Source: Gordonia sp. ABSL11-1 (lineage in GTDB: Bacteria > Actinomycetota > Actinomycetes > Mycobacteriales > Mycobacteriaceae). From it: a stretch of 64,000 bases of DNA. Made by a program: the position numbers and the translations under genes. This document shows positions 54,026 to 63,156 of this stretch, piece after piece. The notes below the pieces were generated by a model. It worked only from the letters and a program-made list of their open reading frames with translations. It was not told the DNA's origin and made no database searches. Numbering within the stretch: the stretch's first letter is position 1; the number at the start of each line of letters is the position of its first letter. Location of the stretch: NCBI RefSeq assembly GCF_030315685.1, contig NZ_JASXSI010000004.1:124001-188000 (forward strand). Direction: 5' to 3'.

Positions 54026-55446
54026 CCGTGCACGGTCCGCGTTATCAGGCTCTGCCATGTACTGTCTTGTCCTCGCGAATCCTGCCCGGTACCGGCGTTG
54101 TACGTCTTGCCATCCGGTCCGATGAAATCTCCTGACTTCGGATCGTAACTGGTGGCATAGACCGCGGGTCCGGGCTCATGGTCGGTCGGCGTCCCCGGGG
54201 TCGTGTAACCCGCGGGATCGGTGGGCAGCCGCACGCCGGGGATACCGTTCGGCAGGGCGTTGTTGTATCCGGGCAGCGGCTTGTAGCCGGTACGGCACTC
54301 CTCGGGCGTCGGCGCGCGCCGCCCGGGGAACTCCACACAGGGATAGTTGCGGGCACCGCGGACGGCCACCTGCGCGTTCTGCGGGACCCGGCACAGCATG
54401 CCGGGCGGCAACTCCCGGGCGGTCTGGGCCGACGGGTACCGCCAGTCCGAGCGCGGGAGATAACCGATCGTGCACGGTGGGGGATCCTGGAAGCCCAACG
54501 AGAACTCGACGCTCGGGCCATAGCGCGGATCGCCGGCGTTGAGTGCGGTCAGCAGGGCGTCGATCAGTCGCGGATAGATGACCAGGACCTGCTGCAGGTT
54601 CGGCAGGTACACCGCCAGCGTCTTCGACGCGACGCCCAGATTCGAGATGAGCATCGGCAACGTCTCGTCCATCGAGGCGAACAGATCCTGCGACTTCGAC
54701 GCCGTCGACGGCCCCTTCTGCAGGATCCCGGTGATTTCCGGGTTGTTGGCCCGCAGCTGATCGGTCACCTTCGTGACGTTCGCGGTCCACGCCCGGATCT
54801 CGTCCGAGGTGGCCGACTGGGTCGCCAGCAACGGCCCCGCCTGACGGACCAGGTCGATGGTGACACCGGTGTTCTTGTCGGCGTCGTCGACCAGCAGGAC
54901 CATCGAGTCGAGCAGCCGCCGCAGATTCTCCGCCGTCCCGTTGAACGCGGTGAACGCCTCGTCCATCAGGGCACGCAACTTGGTGTCACCGACCTTGTCC
55001 AACAGCGCGTTCGCCTGATCCAGCACCGACGAGATCTCCACGGGCACATCGTCACTGGTGACCACCGACCCGTTGTGCAGGTCCCCCGACGGGCCGTCGG
55101 GCTGCGGGGTGAACTCGACGTACTGCTCGCCGACGGCGGACACACTGCGCACGGCCGCATTCGATGACGCCGGGATCTTCGCGTCACTGTTGATCGACAG
55201 CTCCGCCTGCACTCCGCTCTCGGTGAGCCGCACCCCGGTCACCTTGCCGACATTGACGCCGCGATAGCTGACGTTCGCATTCTGGTACAGGCCACCGGTG
55301 TTCGGCAGATCCAGCTGCACCGCATAGCGTCCGACACCTGCCATCGCGGGCAGCTTCACGTAGTAGATGGCCATGGCGACCATGGCGACGACCGTGACGA
55401 TCGCGAAGATCGTCAGCTGAATCCGGACGAACCGGGTGATCTTCAT
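54022..55446 (-). CDS. mce4F: Mce family protein Mce4F
   Basis: The 474-residue protein has an N-terminal membrane helix (about 10-30), an MCE domain (about 38-115, with NVSYRGVNVGKVTGVRL and SVSAVGEQYVEF) and a long helical region that joins the hexameric tube. The last 120 residues are Pro/Gly/Tyr rich. ATG at 55446 overlaps mce4E by one base. It is the sixth Mce subunit. Confidence 0.9.
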   Translation of the reverse strand: MKITRFVRIQLTIFAIVTVVAMVAMAIYYVKLPAMAGVGRYAVQLDLPNTGGLYQNANVSYRGVNVGKVTGVRLTESGVQAELSINSDAKIPASSNAAVRSVSAVGEQYVEFTPQPDGPSGDLHNGSVVTSDDVPVEISSVLDQANALLDKVGDTKLRALMDEAFTAFNGTAENLRRLLDSMVLLVDDADKNTGVTIDLVRQAGPLLATQSATSDEIRAWTANVTKVTDQLRANNPEITGILQKGPSTASKSQDLFASMDETLPMLISNLGVASKTLAVYLPNLQQVLVIYPRLIDALLTALNAGDPRYGPSVEFSLGFQDPPPCTIGYLPRSDWRYPSAQTARELPPGMLCRVPQNAQVAVRGARNYPCVEFPGRRAPTPEECRTGYKPLPGYNNALPNGIPGVRLPTDPAGYTTPGTPTDHEPGPAVYATSYDPKSGDFIGPDGKTYNAGTGQDSRGQDSTWQSLITRTVHG

Positions 55447-56711
55447 CAGTTACCCCCTACCCCGGGAATCGCCGGAAGTGCGGGCAGCTTGGGCAGGCCG
55501 GGAATCGACGGGACCGGGTCCTTGGTGTCCGGCTTGCGTTCGCCGCCGGGCTTGAGCGGCGACGTGAACGGATTCATCCCCTGCTTCGCCGCACCCGCCG
55601 GCTTCCCGGCGACCGCTTCCGGTCCGACCACACCGACCGCCCGGAAGATGCTGTCGTTCAGCTTCTCGAAGGTGAGGTCGAGGACGAGGTCGGAGTTCAC
55701 GTAGTCGCCCTTGACGATGGTCGGGATCGCCTCCTCGAGGAACGGGAACGTCAGCAGGATCTTGAGCGACCCAGGCAACGACGGACCGGCCGCCGCGAGT
55801 TGAGCGAGAGCGAGTTTGACGTTGCCGACGATCGTCTTGATGTCCTCACTGTTGGCATCGAGCACGTCGTTGGTGGTCTTCGACAGCCGGGCGAGTGAGT
55901 CGAGAGCCGTCACGAACTGCTGGCGCTGGTCGTTCAGCAACTGCAGGATCTTCGGCGCGTCGGCGAGAGCCCTCTCCACCGTCGGCTTCTGCTCGTTGAT
56001 CGACGCGCTCAGCCGATCGAGCCCGTCCATCGCCGAGATGATGTTCCCGGTCTGACGGTCGAGGTCGGCGACCAGGGTGGACAGTCGTGGGATCAGCGAG
56101 CGGATCTGCTTCTGGTGACCGTCGAAGATCGAGTTCATCTCGTGCACGATGTCGCCGAACTGCGAGAGCCCACCGCCGTTGAGCACCACCGACAACGAAC
56201 TCAGCACCTGCTCCGTCGTCGGGTACGAACACCCGGGGACCTGCTGGGCGGAGTTGATGTCGGCGACGGGCGCCACGTCGGTCGGTGTGGCGATGTTCGC
56301 CTGCTGAGGGCACGCGGGCAGAGGGATCTGATCTCCCGGTTGCAGATACCCGTCCGAGGTCTCCGGTTCGACGATCTGCAGGTGCGTCGAGCCGAGGACG
56401 CTGGTCATCCCGACCATCACATGTGAGCCCTTGCGGACCCGCACGCCCGGATCGAGCCGGATGCCCAGATCGGCGTTCCAGTTCTCCACGGTGATCTTGC
56501 CAACGCTGCCGACGGTCGCGTCGTCCATCATGACCGGGGCGTTGGTGACCAGACCGGCGGCGCTCGGCAGGACGGCGCTGATCTCGGTGGAGCCGTTGCC
56601 GGTCCCCTGTGCGCCCGGCACGGGAAGGTTGTTGAGTCCGGAGAATCCACACGCCGACGACGCGAGGATCACGGCGAGCAGGGCGATCGCCATCCGCAGG
56701 TGGCGCCTCAT
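55446..56711 (-). CDS. mce4E: Mce family lipoprotein Mce4E
   Basis: The 421-residue protein is the lipoprotein subunit, with lipobox ASSAC (Cys21), an MCE domain (APVMMDDATVGSVGKITVENW, SVLGSTHLQIVEP) and coiled helices. The tail is Pro/Lys rich. ATG at 56711 overlaps mce4D by 4 bp. It corresponds to LprN (Rv3495c). Confidence 0.9.
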   Translation of the reverse strand: MRRHLRMAIALLAVILASSACGFSGLNNLPVPGAQGTGNGSTEISAVLPSAAGLVTNAPVMMDDATVGSVGKITVENWNADLGIRLDPGVRVRKGSHVMVGMTSVLGSTHLQIVEPETSDGYLQPGDQIPLPACPQQANIATPTDVAPVADINSAQQVPGCSYPTTEQVLSSLSVVLNGGGLSQFGDIVHEMNSIFDGHQKQIRSLIPRLSTLVADLDRQTGNIISAMDGLDRLSASINEQKPTVERALADAPKILQLLNDQRQQFVTALDSLARLSKTTNDVLDANSEDIKTIVGNVKLALAQLAAAGPSLPGSLKILLTFPFLEEAIPTIVKGDYVNSDLVLDLTFEKLNDSIFRAVGVVGPEAVAGKPAGAAKQGMNPFTSPLKPGGERKPDTKDPVPSIPGLPKLPALPAIPGVGGN

Positions 56712-57958
56712 CCTTCGCCTCCCCACGGCACGAGCAGGTCACCGAGCGCACCGCCGCCGTTGTCTCGGCGGGTCTGTGCGTCCTGCGCACGCACTCCGGC
56801 CTTCGCCCGTGCCTCGACGCTCGAGTTCTGGTAGGTGATCTGATCCGGTGTCGCGTTGATGCCGCTGACCGGATTCGTCATGAACGGCGGGTAGGCGACG
56901 GCGATCGTCGACAGCATCGGCGCGAGGACATCGGCGCAGTGTTCGACGTCGGCCTTGCTGGCCCCGGGCCGGTTGTTGGCGTCCATCGTGCCGCACAGCA
57001 GGGTGATCAGGTTGTTGCCCATACCGAGTCCGAACACACCCGACAGCGATCCGGTGAGCGGGTTGTAGATGTTGTAGAAGTTCGCGAGCTGGTTGGGCGC
57101 CGAGTGGAGCACTCCGCGCACCTGTTCGTCCTTCTCGGCGAGAATCCGCGTGGTGTCGGCCAGGCTCTTCACCGACGACGTCAGCGCGTTCTTGTTCTGG
57201 TCGATGAACACCTGGATGTCGCCCATCGCCGAATCCAGTTCGTGCAGCGCCTCGTTCAGGCCCTTCGTGTTGTCGGCGAGGACGTCGCTCACCGACGCGA
57301 TCCGTCCGTTGAACTGCACGAGTTGTTCGTGGCTGTCCGACAGGGCGTCGGTCAGCTTCTGCAGACTGCGGATGGTCGCGAACAGATCTCCACTGCCCGC
57401 GGCCAGGGTGCCCATCACGTCGGACAGTTCGTTGATCGACCGGTTGATGGCCGCACCGTTTCCGGTGAGATTCTTCTCGGCGACGTCGATGACCTTCTCC
57501 GCGGTACCCGGGTCGGTGCCCTTCGGTCCGACGGCCTCGGTCAGGCGGTTCAGCTGTTTCTTGATGTCGTCCCATTCCATCGGAACGGCTGTCCGCTCCA
57601 TCGGGACGGTGCCGCCGTTCTCGAGTTGCGGCCCACCGGAATACACCGGTGTCAGCTGGATGAAGCGACCCGACACCAGGCTCTGTGCGACGACGACGGC
57701 CTTCGCATCGGCCGGGACGGCGGTGTCCTTGTCCACCTGCAGTTCGACGCGGACATCGCCGCTGCGCGGCGTGATGGAGCGGACCTCGCCCACGTTCACC
57801 CCGAGCACACGCACCGGATCACCCTCGTAGAGACCGGTGGCCGTCGGGAAGTAGGCGGTGACCGACTTCGTCGTCGCGCGGGTGAAACCGACCCACGCGA
57901 TCACACCGATGAGGACCACGAGGACGACCGCGACGATCTGCAGAATTCGTTTGGTCAT
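56708..57958 (-). CDS. mce4D: Mce family protein Mce4D
   Basis: The 416-residue protein has a membrane helix at 4-24, an MCE domain (FPTATGLYEGDPVRVLGVNVGEVRSI, SLVSGRFIQLTPVY) and long helices to about 330. ATG at 57958 is 7 bp after the mce4C stop. Corresponds to Rv3496c. Confidence 0.92.
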   Translation of the reverse strand: MTKRILQIVAVVLVVLIGVIAWVGFTRATTKSVTAYFPTATGLYEGDPVRVLGVNVGEVRSITPRSGDVRVELQVDKDTAVPADAKAVVVAQSLVSGRFIQLTPVYSGGPQLENGGTVPMERTAVPMEWDDIKKQLNRLTEAVGPKGTDPGTAEKVIDVAEKNLTGNGAAINRSINELSDVMGTLAAGSGDLFATIRSLQKLTDALSDSHEQLVQFNGRIASVSDVLADNTKGLNEALHELDSAMGDIQVFIDQNKNALTSSVKSLADTTRILAEKDEQVRGVLHSAPNQLANFYNIYNPLTGSLSGVFGLGMGNNLITLLCGTMDANNRPGASKADVEHCADVLAPMLSTIAVAYPPFMTNPVSGINATPDQITYQNSSVEARAKAGVRAQDAQTRRDNGGGALGDLLVPWGGEG

Positions 57959-57965
57959 TGCGACA

Positions 57966-59210
57966 TCACCCTCCTGACCTCGGTGCGGCACCGGACGGCG
58001 TCGAACCGGGCGGCGGCGTCGGATACGTCGGTTCCGGCACGACCGGCGGTTTGGGCCGGGTACCTGCCGGCGGCGCCTCGCTCCATGCGTTCGGTAGCAG
58101 CGGGAAACCGCTGTAGGAGAATGCTTTCGCAGCCTCCGGATACTTCTGCTGCAAGACCTTCAGGAAGGTCGCGGTGTAGTCACCGAACGTCGACACCCCG
58201 ACCAGCGAGTCGAAGTTCGGTCCGTTCGCGACCGCCTCACCGAGCGCGTTGGCGTACGGGCCGAGCCGATCGATGGTCTCCTTCAGACTCTTCTCGTTGT
58301 CCGTGAGGATCTTGGTGACTCGGTCCAACTTGGTCAGCACAGGGGTGAGTTGCGCGTTGTTGTCGGCGATGAATCCCTTGATCTGGATGGACACATCGCG
58401 GGTGCCGGTGATCAACGACGCGACCGCCGACTGCCGGAACTGCAGTTCGCCGAGCAACGAGTTGGCATCCACGAGCAACTTGTTGATCTGATTGTTGCGG
58501 TCGCCGAGGATCTTGCTCACCGAGTTGGCCTTCGCGAGCAGTTCCCGCAACGCACCATCCCGGTCGGCCACGGCCTTGGACAGGCGTGCGACCCCGTCGA
58601 CGGCACCCTGCACCTGCGCAGGCGTGTCCTCGAACGTCACCGACAGCGTGGTCAGTGCCTTGTTCAGCTCGTCGGTGTCGGTGGTCTCCAACGTCGACGA
58701 CGCGTCGTCGAGCGCATCGGTGAGCGAGTACGGCGCCACCGTGTTCTGATTCGGGATCTCACCGCCGGGTTTGATCCGGTTCCCGCCGTGAGGAATGACG
58801 GTGAGGTTGCGCCGACCGAGAACGGTCTCGGTCTTGATCGCGGCCTGCGTCTCGTCGCCGATGACGAGGTCGTCCTTCATGCGGAACGTGACGGCCGCCT
58901 TGGTGCCCTGCCCCGTCGAGGCGAGCTTCACGCCCTCCACCGTGCCGACGTTCACGCCGGAGACGGTGACGATGTCGCCGGACACCAGACCGCCCGCGTC
59001 GTCGAAGTACGCGGTGTAGGAGCTGATCGGCGACAGGTAGGGCAGCTTGTCCATCTGCAACGCCACCACGACGACCAGCGCCGTGATAACCACGCCGATG
59101 ACACCGATGCCGGCCCGGCTGCGGCCGCCACGCTTCTGCTCGCGGGAGACGTCGGCCTCGGAGGACTCGGTGCGCTGGCTCGAGAAGAACCGTCCGAACG
59201 GATTGGTCAT
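57966..59210 (-). CDS. mce4C: Mce family protein Mce4C
   Basis: The 414-residue protein has a charged N-terminus, a membrane helix (about 36-55), an MCE domain (FDDAGGLVSGDIVTVSGVNVGTVEG, ETVLGRRNLTVIP) and a long helical region with many Leu/Asn heptads. The tail is Pro rich. ATG at 59210 overlaps mce4B by 4 bp. Confidence 0.92.
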   Translation of the reverse strand: MTNPFGRFFSSQRTESSEADVSREQKRGGRSRAGIGVIGVVITALVVVVALQMDKLPYLSPISSYTAYFDDAGGLVSGDIVTVSGVNVGTVEGVKLASTGQGTKAAVTFRMKDDLVIGDETQAAIKTETVLGRRNLTVIPHGGNRIKPGGEIPNQNTVAPYSLTDALDDASSTLETTDTDELNKALTTLSVTFEDTPAQVQGAVDGVARLSKAVADRDGALRELLAKANSVSKILGDRNNQINKLLVDANSLLGELQFRQSAVASLITGTRDVSIQIKGFIADNNAQLTPVLTKLDRVTKILTDNEKSLKETIDRLGPYANALGEAVANGPNFDSLVGVSTFGDYTATFLKVLQQKYPEAAKAFSYSGFPLLPNAWSEAPPAGTRPKPPVVPEPTYPTPPPGSTPSGAAPRSGG

Positions 59211-60271
59211 GTCGCCGCACACCTCCCGCCTGCTCTGGTCGCGTCACCCATGACGTCGTTCGACGTGAAGAAGTACTGCTTGCCCGCCGGTCCGGTGACC
59301 AGCAACCGGATGCGGCAGAAGTAGATCTGCAGCCACGATCCGTAGCTGCCGAGATTCGACAGCTTCTGGTAGTCGCTCGGCAGCCGCTGAAGCAGCGAGC
59401 GGACGTAGGGTTCGGCGCCCAGGATCGAGTCCGAGGTCTGCCCGGTGTTGGCGATCATCTGCTTCAGGTCCGGCCGCGTCGCCCCCAGCAGATCCGACAA
59501 CCCGTTGGTCACCTCGGAGGTCTGGGTCAGAGAGTTCCCGATGATGCCCCGTTGCTCGGCGAGTCCGGAGGTCAGCTGCTGCAACTGGTCGAGGCTCGTG
59601 TCGAGGCCCTTGCGGTCACCGTCGAGGGTGCCCAGGGTCGCGTTCAGGTTGTCGATGACCTGCCCGATCAGTTGGTCGCGGTCGGCGAGGGTACTGGTGA
59701 ACGACGCCGTGTCGGTGAGGAGCTTGTCCACGGCGGCGGTCTGCGCGGGCCCCTGGAACACCTCGACGATGGACGCCGACAGTTGGTTGACCTCTTCCGG
59801 GTTCAATGTGCGGAAGAGTGGCTTGAAGCCACCCAGCAGCTTGTCGAGATCGAGAGCGGGTTCGGTCTGACTGATCGGGATCTCGTCCCCGGGCGACAGG
59901 AACTTGCCCGGCTCGCCGGTCCCCTGCTGCAGTTCGAGGTAGCGGTCTCCGGTGAGGTTCTCGTACCGGATGAGAGCACGTGCCGATGCGGGCAGACGAT
60001 ACTGCCGGTCGACGGTGAACTCCACCTCCGCCTGGTTGGCACGGTTCAGCGAGATCCCGGAGACGCGGCCCACCTCGACGCCGGCGATCTTCACCTTGCT
60101 GCCCGACTTCATCGCCGAGGCACTGGTGAACACGGCATGGTAGTCGTCGGACTTGCCGGAGCGGTAGTTGCTGAACACGACGACGAGGCCGACGAACACC
60201 AGCAGCATGACGATGGCGAAAGCGCCCAGTTTGATCACGGTCGCGCGGAACGCGCGTGCGCGGTTATCCAC
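59207..60271 (-). CDS. mce4B: Mce family protein Mce4B
   Basis: The 354-residue protein has a membrane helix (about 14-34), an MCE domain (FTSASAMKSGSKVKIAGVEVGRVSGISL, YENLTGDRYLELQQG) and coiled helices. GTG at 60271 overlaps mce4A by 8 bp. It ends with an FFTSNDVMGDAT segment that is probably outside the tube. Confidence 0.92.
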   Translation of the reverse strand: MDNRARAFRATVIKLGAFAIVMLLVFVGLVVVFSNYRSGKSDDYHAVFTSASAMKSGSKVKIAGVEVGRVSGISLNRANQAEVEFTVDRQYRLPASARALIRYENLTGDRYLELQQGTGEPGKFLSPGDEIPISQTEPALDLDKLLGGFKPLFRTLNPEEVNQLSASIVEVFQGPAQTAAVDKLLTDTASFTSTLADRDQLIGQVIDNLNATLGTLDGDRKGLDTSLDQLQQLTSGLAEQRGIIGNSLTQTSEVTNGLSDLLGATRPDLKQMIANTGQTSDSILGAEPYVRSLLQRLPSDYQKLSNLGSYGSWLQIYFCRIRLLVTGPAGKQYFFTSNDVMGDATRAGGRCAAT

Positions 60272-61442
60272 GTGGCGGCTCCCCGAACAACAGCTGGAAC
60301 AACTTCTCTCGGTTAGCCTTCGGCGTCGTGCGCGGCTGATACGGCACCGGGGCGTTGTTCGTGACGTAGAACTTCGAATGCTGGGTCGTCGTCGGGTCGC
60401 TCAGGCCGCCCGCGCATGTCGGAGGTCCGGCAGCGCCCACACGCGGCAGGTTCTGCGGGTAGCGGTAGGGCTCCTTGCCGGGCAGCAGACCGGCGTAGAG
60501 CAAGAGGTTGCCGTTGCGCCCGCCGAAGTACGGCTTGGCCAGGTCGGCCGCCTTCGCCGAGGTGGTCAGGAAACACTTGATACCCGGCGAGTTGTACCCC
60601 AGCAACTGGGACACCGGATCGAGGTTGGTCAGCGTCGAGATCAGCGTCGACTTCGACGGCGCGAGCACCCCGTTGATCGTGTTGGCCATCCCGGTCGCGT
60701 TGATCAGCAGGGCATCGAGGTTCGCGGTGTTGTCGACGAGGTTGTTGCCGATGAATGTGGCGTTGTCGACGGTGCGCATCAGGTCGGGCATCGCATCGGC
60801 GTACACGTCCGTCGTCGTCGCGGCCTGACGCAGCAGCTGATTCAGTTCGGGCAGATGCGGATTGGTCTGCTCCAGGATTCCCGACAGCTGATCGAGCGCC
60901 GATCCGATCCGCTCGCCGTTGCCCGCGAGTGCGGTGTTCACCGCGCCGACGACCGAGTTGAGTTTCTCGGGCTGGATCTCGGCGAGCACGTTCACCAACT
61001 GCTGGTAGACCGTGTTGAGTTCGACGACGACATGATCGGCCTCGATCACCTGATCCGGGGCGAGTTGCCCGCTGGCACCCGACTCGGGGACCACGAAGTT
61101 GACCGTTTTGGCTCCGAAGACCGTGTTGGACTTGATGTCCGCGGTGACGTTGCCGGGGATCTGCGACATCTGATCCGAGTCGATGTGCAGGGTCAGCACC
61201 GCCTGATCGTTCTGCTGTTCGATCGATTCGACACGTCCCACCGGCACTCCCCGCAAGCGCACCTCGGCGTCCGGGCTCATCACCAGACCCGCGCGCGGCG
61301 CCTCCAGCGTGACCGTCTGCGTCGAGGAGAACCAGCCGAGGAATTGCCCCGATGCCGCCGCGACGATCACGACGAGCGAGCCGACCATGACGACCGCCGC
61401 GGTCCGTCGGACCGCTCTGCTCCGTTCCTGTCTCCGTGCCAT
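60264..61442 (-). CDS. mce4A: Mce family protein Mce4A
   Basis: The 392-residue protein starts with a basic stretch and a membrane helix (about 14-34), then an MCE domain (EAPRAGLVMSPDAEVRLRGVPVGRVESI, NTVFGAKTVNFVVP) and a helical part. It is the first of six substrate-translocating subunits that make a tunnel from the mycomembrane to the YrbE permease. ATG at 61442 is 4 bp after the yrbE4B stop codon. Confidence 0.92.
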   Translation of the reverse strand: MARRQERSRAVRRTAAVVMVGSLVVIVAAASGQFLGWFSSTQTVTLEAPRAGLVMSPDAEVRLRGVPVGRVESIEQQNDQAVLTLHIDSDQMSQIPGNVTADIKSNTVFGAKTVNFVVPESGASGQLAPDQVIEADHVVVELNTVYQQLVNVLAEIQPEKLNSVVGAVNTALAGNGERIGSALDQLSGILEQTNPHLPELNQLLRQAATTTDVYADAMPDLMRTVDNATFIGNNLVDNTANLDALLINATGMANTINGVLAPSKSTLISTLTNLDPVSQLLGYNSPGIKCFLTTSAKAADLAKPYFGGRNGNLLLYAGLLPGKEPYRYPQNLPRVGAAGPPTCAGGLSDPTTTQHSKFYVTNNAPVPYQPRTTPKANREKLFQLLFGEPPRG

Positions 61443-61446
61443 CTGC

Positions 61447-62298
61447 CTACCCCGCCAGGTTGAACTTGCCGTCGACGCCGTAGATGGCGAGTGAGGTCAG
61501 GAGGGTGATCACCACGACGACGACCAGCGACGCGCGCACCGCGTTGCCGACGGCCACGCCCACACCGACCGGCCCACCCGAGGCGTTGTAGCCGTAGTAG
61601 GTGTGGATGAGCATCACCGCGACGGCCATGCAGATCGCCTGCACGAACGACCACAGGATGTCGGACGGGATGAGGAAGGTGTTGAAGTAGTGGTCGTAGA
61701 CGCCCGGCGACTGTCCGTAGATGAACACCGTCGCGAAGCGGCTGGCCAGGAACGACGCCAGTGAGGCCAGCGAGTACAGCGGGATGATCGCGATCAGGCC
61801 GGCGACGATGCGGGTGCTCACCAGGTACGGGATCGACGAGATGGCCATCGTCTCGAGGGCGTCGATCTCCTCACTCACGCGCATCGCACCGAGTTGCGCC
61901 GTCGCGCCGGCACCGATCGTCGCCGCCAGCGCGATACCGGCGATGACGGGGACGGCGATACGCACGTTGATGAAGGCGGAGAAGAAGCCGGTGAGCGCCT
62001 CGACACCGATGTTGGCCAGCGAGCTGTATCCCTGGACGGCGATCGTGCCGCCGGTGAACAGCGTCAGGAAGCCGACGACGACGACGGTGCCACCGATCAT
62101 CGCCAGCGCGCCGGTGCCCATCGAGATCTCCGCGATGAGGCGGAGGGTCTCCTTCTTGTAGTGCTTGAGGGCCCGCGGGATGGCGATGATGCTGTCCCAG
62201 TAGAACAGCGCCTGGTCGCCGATCTGGTCCCAGTCCTCGCCGGCTCGTTTCACCGCGACCCGCGCAGTGCGGAACCGGGTCGTGAACGGAAGTACCAT
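61447..62298 (-). CDS. yrbE4B: YrbE/MlaE-type permease YrbE4B
   Basis: The 283-residue permease has about five hydrophobic segments and the conserved EEIDALETMAISSIPYLVSTR region that contacts the MlaF-like ATPase. It pairs with YrbE4A in the membrane. The ATPase Mkl is encoded elsewhere. ATG at 62298. Confidence 0.93.
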   Translation of the reverse strand: MVLPFTTRFRTARVAVKRAGEDWDQIGDQALFYWDSIIAIPRALKHYKKETLRLIAEISMGTGALAMIGGTVVVVGFLTLFTGGTIAVQGYSSLANIGVEALTGFFSAFINVRIAVPVIAGIALAATIGAGATAQLGAMRVSEEIDALETMAISSIPYLVSTRIVAGLIAIIPLYSLASLASFLASRFATVFIYGQSPGVYDHYFNTFLIPSDILWSFVQAICMAVAVMLIHTYYGYNASGGPVGVGVAVGNAVRASLVVVVVITLLTSLAIYGVDGKFNLAG

Positions 62299-62301
62299 CG
62301 C

Positions 62302-63072
62302 TCATCCCGCCGTTGCTTTGAGACCGACGGCGGTGACCACGACGTTGACGACGAACAGTGCCATGAACGAGTACACGACCGTCTCGTTCACCGCGTCGCC
62401 GACACCCTTCGCGCCTCCCTTGACGTTCAGTCCCTGGTAGCACCCGACCATCCCGGCGAACAGCCCGAACAACGCGGCCTTGACCATCGAGATCATCAGC
62501 TCGCCGAAGCCGGTGAGCAGTGTCAGATTGGCGATGAACGCACCCGGGTTCACGTCCTGCAGGAAGACCGAGAACATGAATCCACCACCGATGCCGATCG
62601 TGCACACGAGGCTGTTGAGGAGGACGGCCACGCCCGTGGAGGCGATGATGCGCGGCACGACGAGACGGTGGATCGGGTTGATGCCGAGCACCTTCATCGC
62701 GTCGATCTCTTCGCGGATGGTGCGCGCACCGAGGTCGGCGCAGATCGCGGTGGCACCGGCACCCGCGACGATGAGCACGGTGACGATCGGGCCGATCTGG
62801 GTGATGGTGCCGAGTGCGGCGCCGGCACCGGAGAGATCCTGCGCGCCGATCTCACGCAGCAGGATGTTCAGCGTGAAGCTGACCAGCACCGTGAAAGGGA
62901 TCGCGACCAGCAGGGTCGGCACCATCGAGACCCGCGCGATGGCCCATGACTGTTCGACGGTCTCCCGCCATTGGAACGGGCGGCGGAGCAGTTCCCGTGC
63001 CGATTCGACCCCCAGGGCGACGAAGTCCCCAACACCGGACATGGGCGTTGCGAGCTTCTCGAACACCGACAC
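62302..63072 (-). CDS. yrbE4A: YrbE/MlaE-type permease YrbE4A
   Basis: The 256-residue permease has the family pattern LGARTIREEIDAMKVLGINPIHRLVVPR, equivalent to that of YrbE4B. GTG at 63072. It opens the mce4 core; the gap to hsd4A is 84 bp with no clear KstR motif, so transcription probably enters from hsd4A or further upstream. Confidence 0.93.
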   Translation of the reverse strand: MSVFEKLATPMSGVGDFVALGVESARELLRRPFQWRETVEQSWAIARVSMVPTLLVAIPFTVLVSFTLNILLREIGAQDLSGAGAALGTITQIGPIVTVLIVAGAGATAICADLGARTIREEIDAMKVLGINPIHRLVVPRIIASTGVAVLLNSLVCTIGIGGGFMFSVFLQDVNPGAFIANLTLLTGFGELMISMVKAALFGLFAGMVGCYQGLNVKGGAKGVGDAVNETVVYSFMALFVVNVVVTAVGLKATAG

Positions 63073-63156
63073 TCCTCACCCCCCGGGATCGCTCCCGTTC
63101 CTGCGTTCGCCCCGGCGAACACCGCGAACCTATCACGCACGCTCAGATGGATTAGG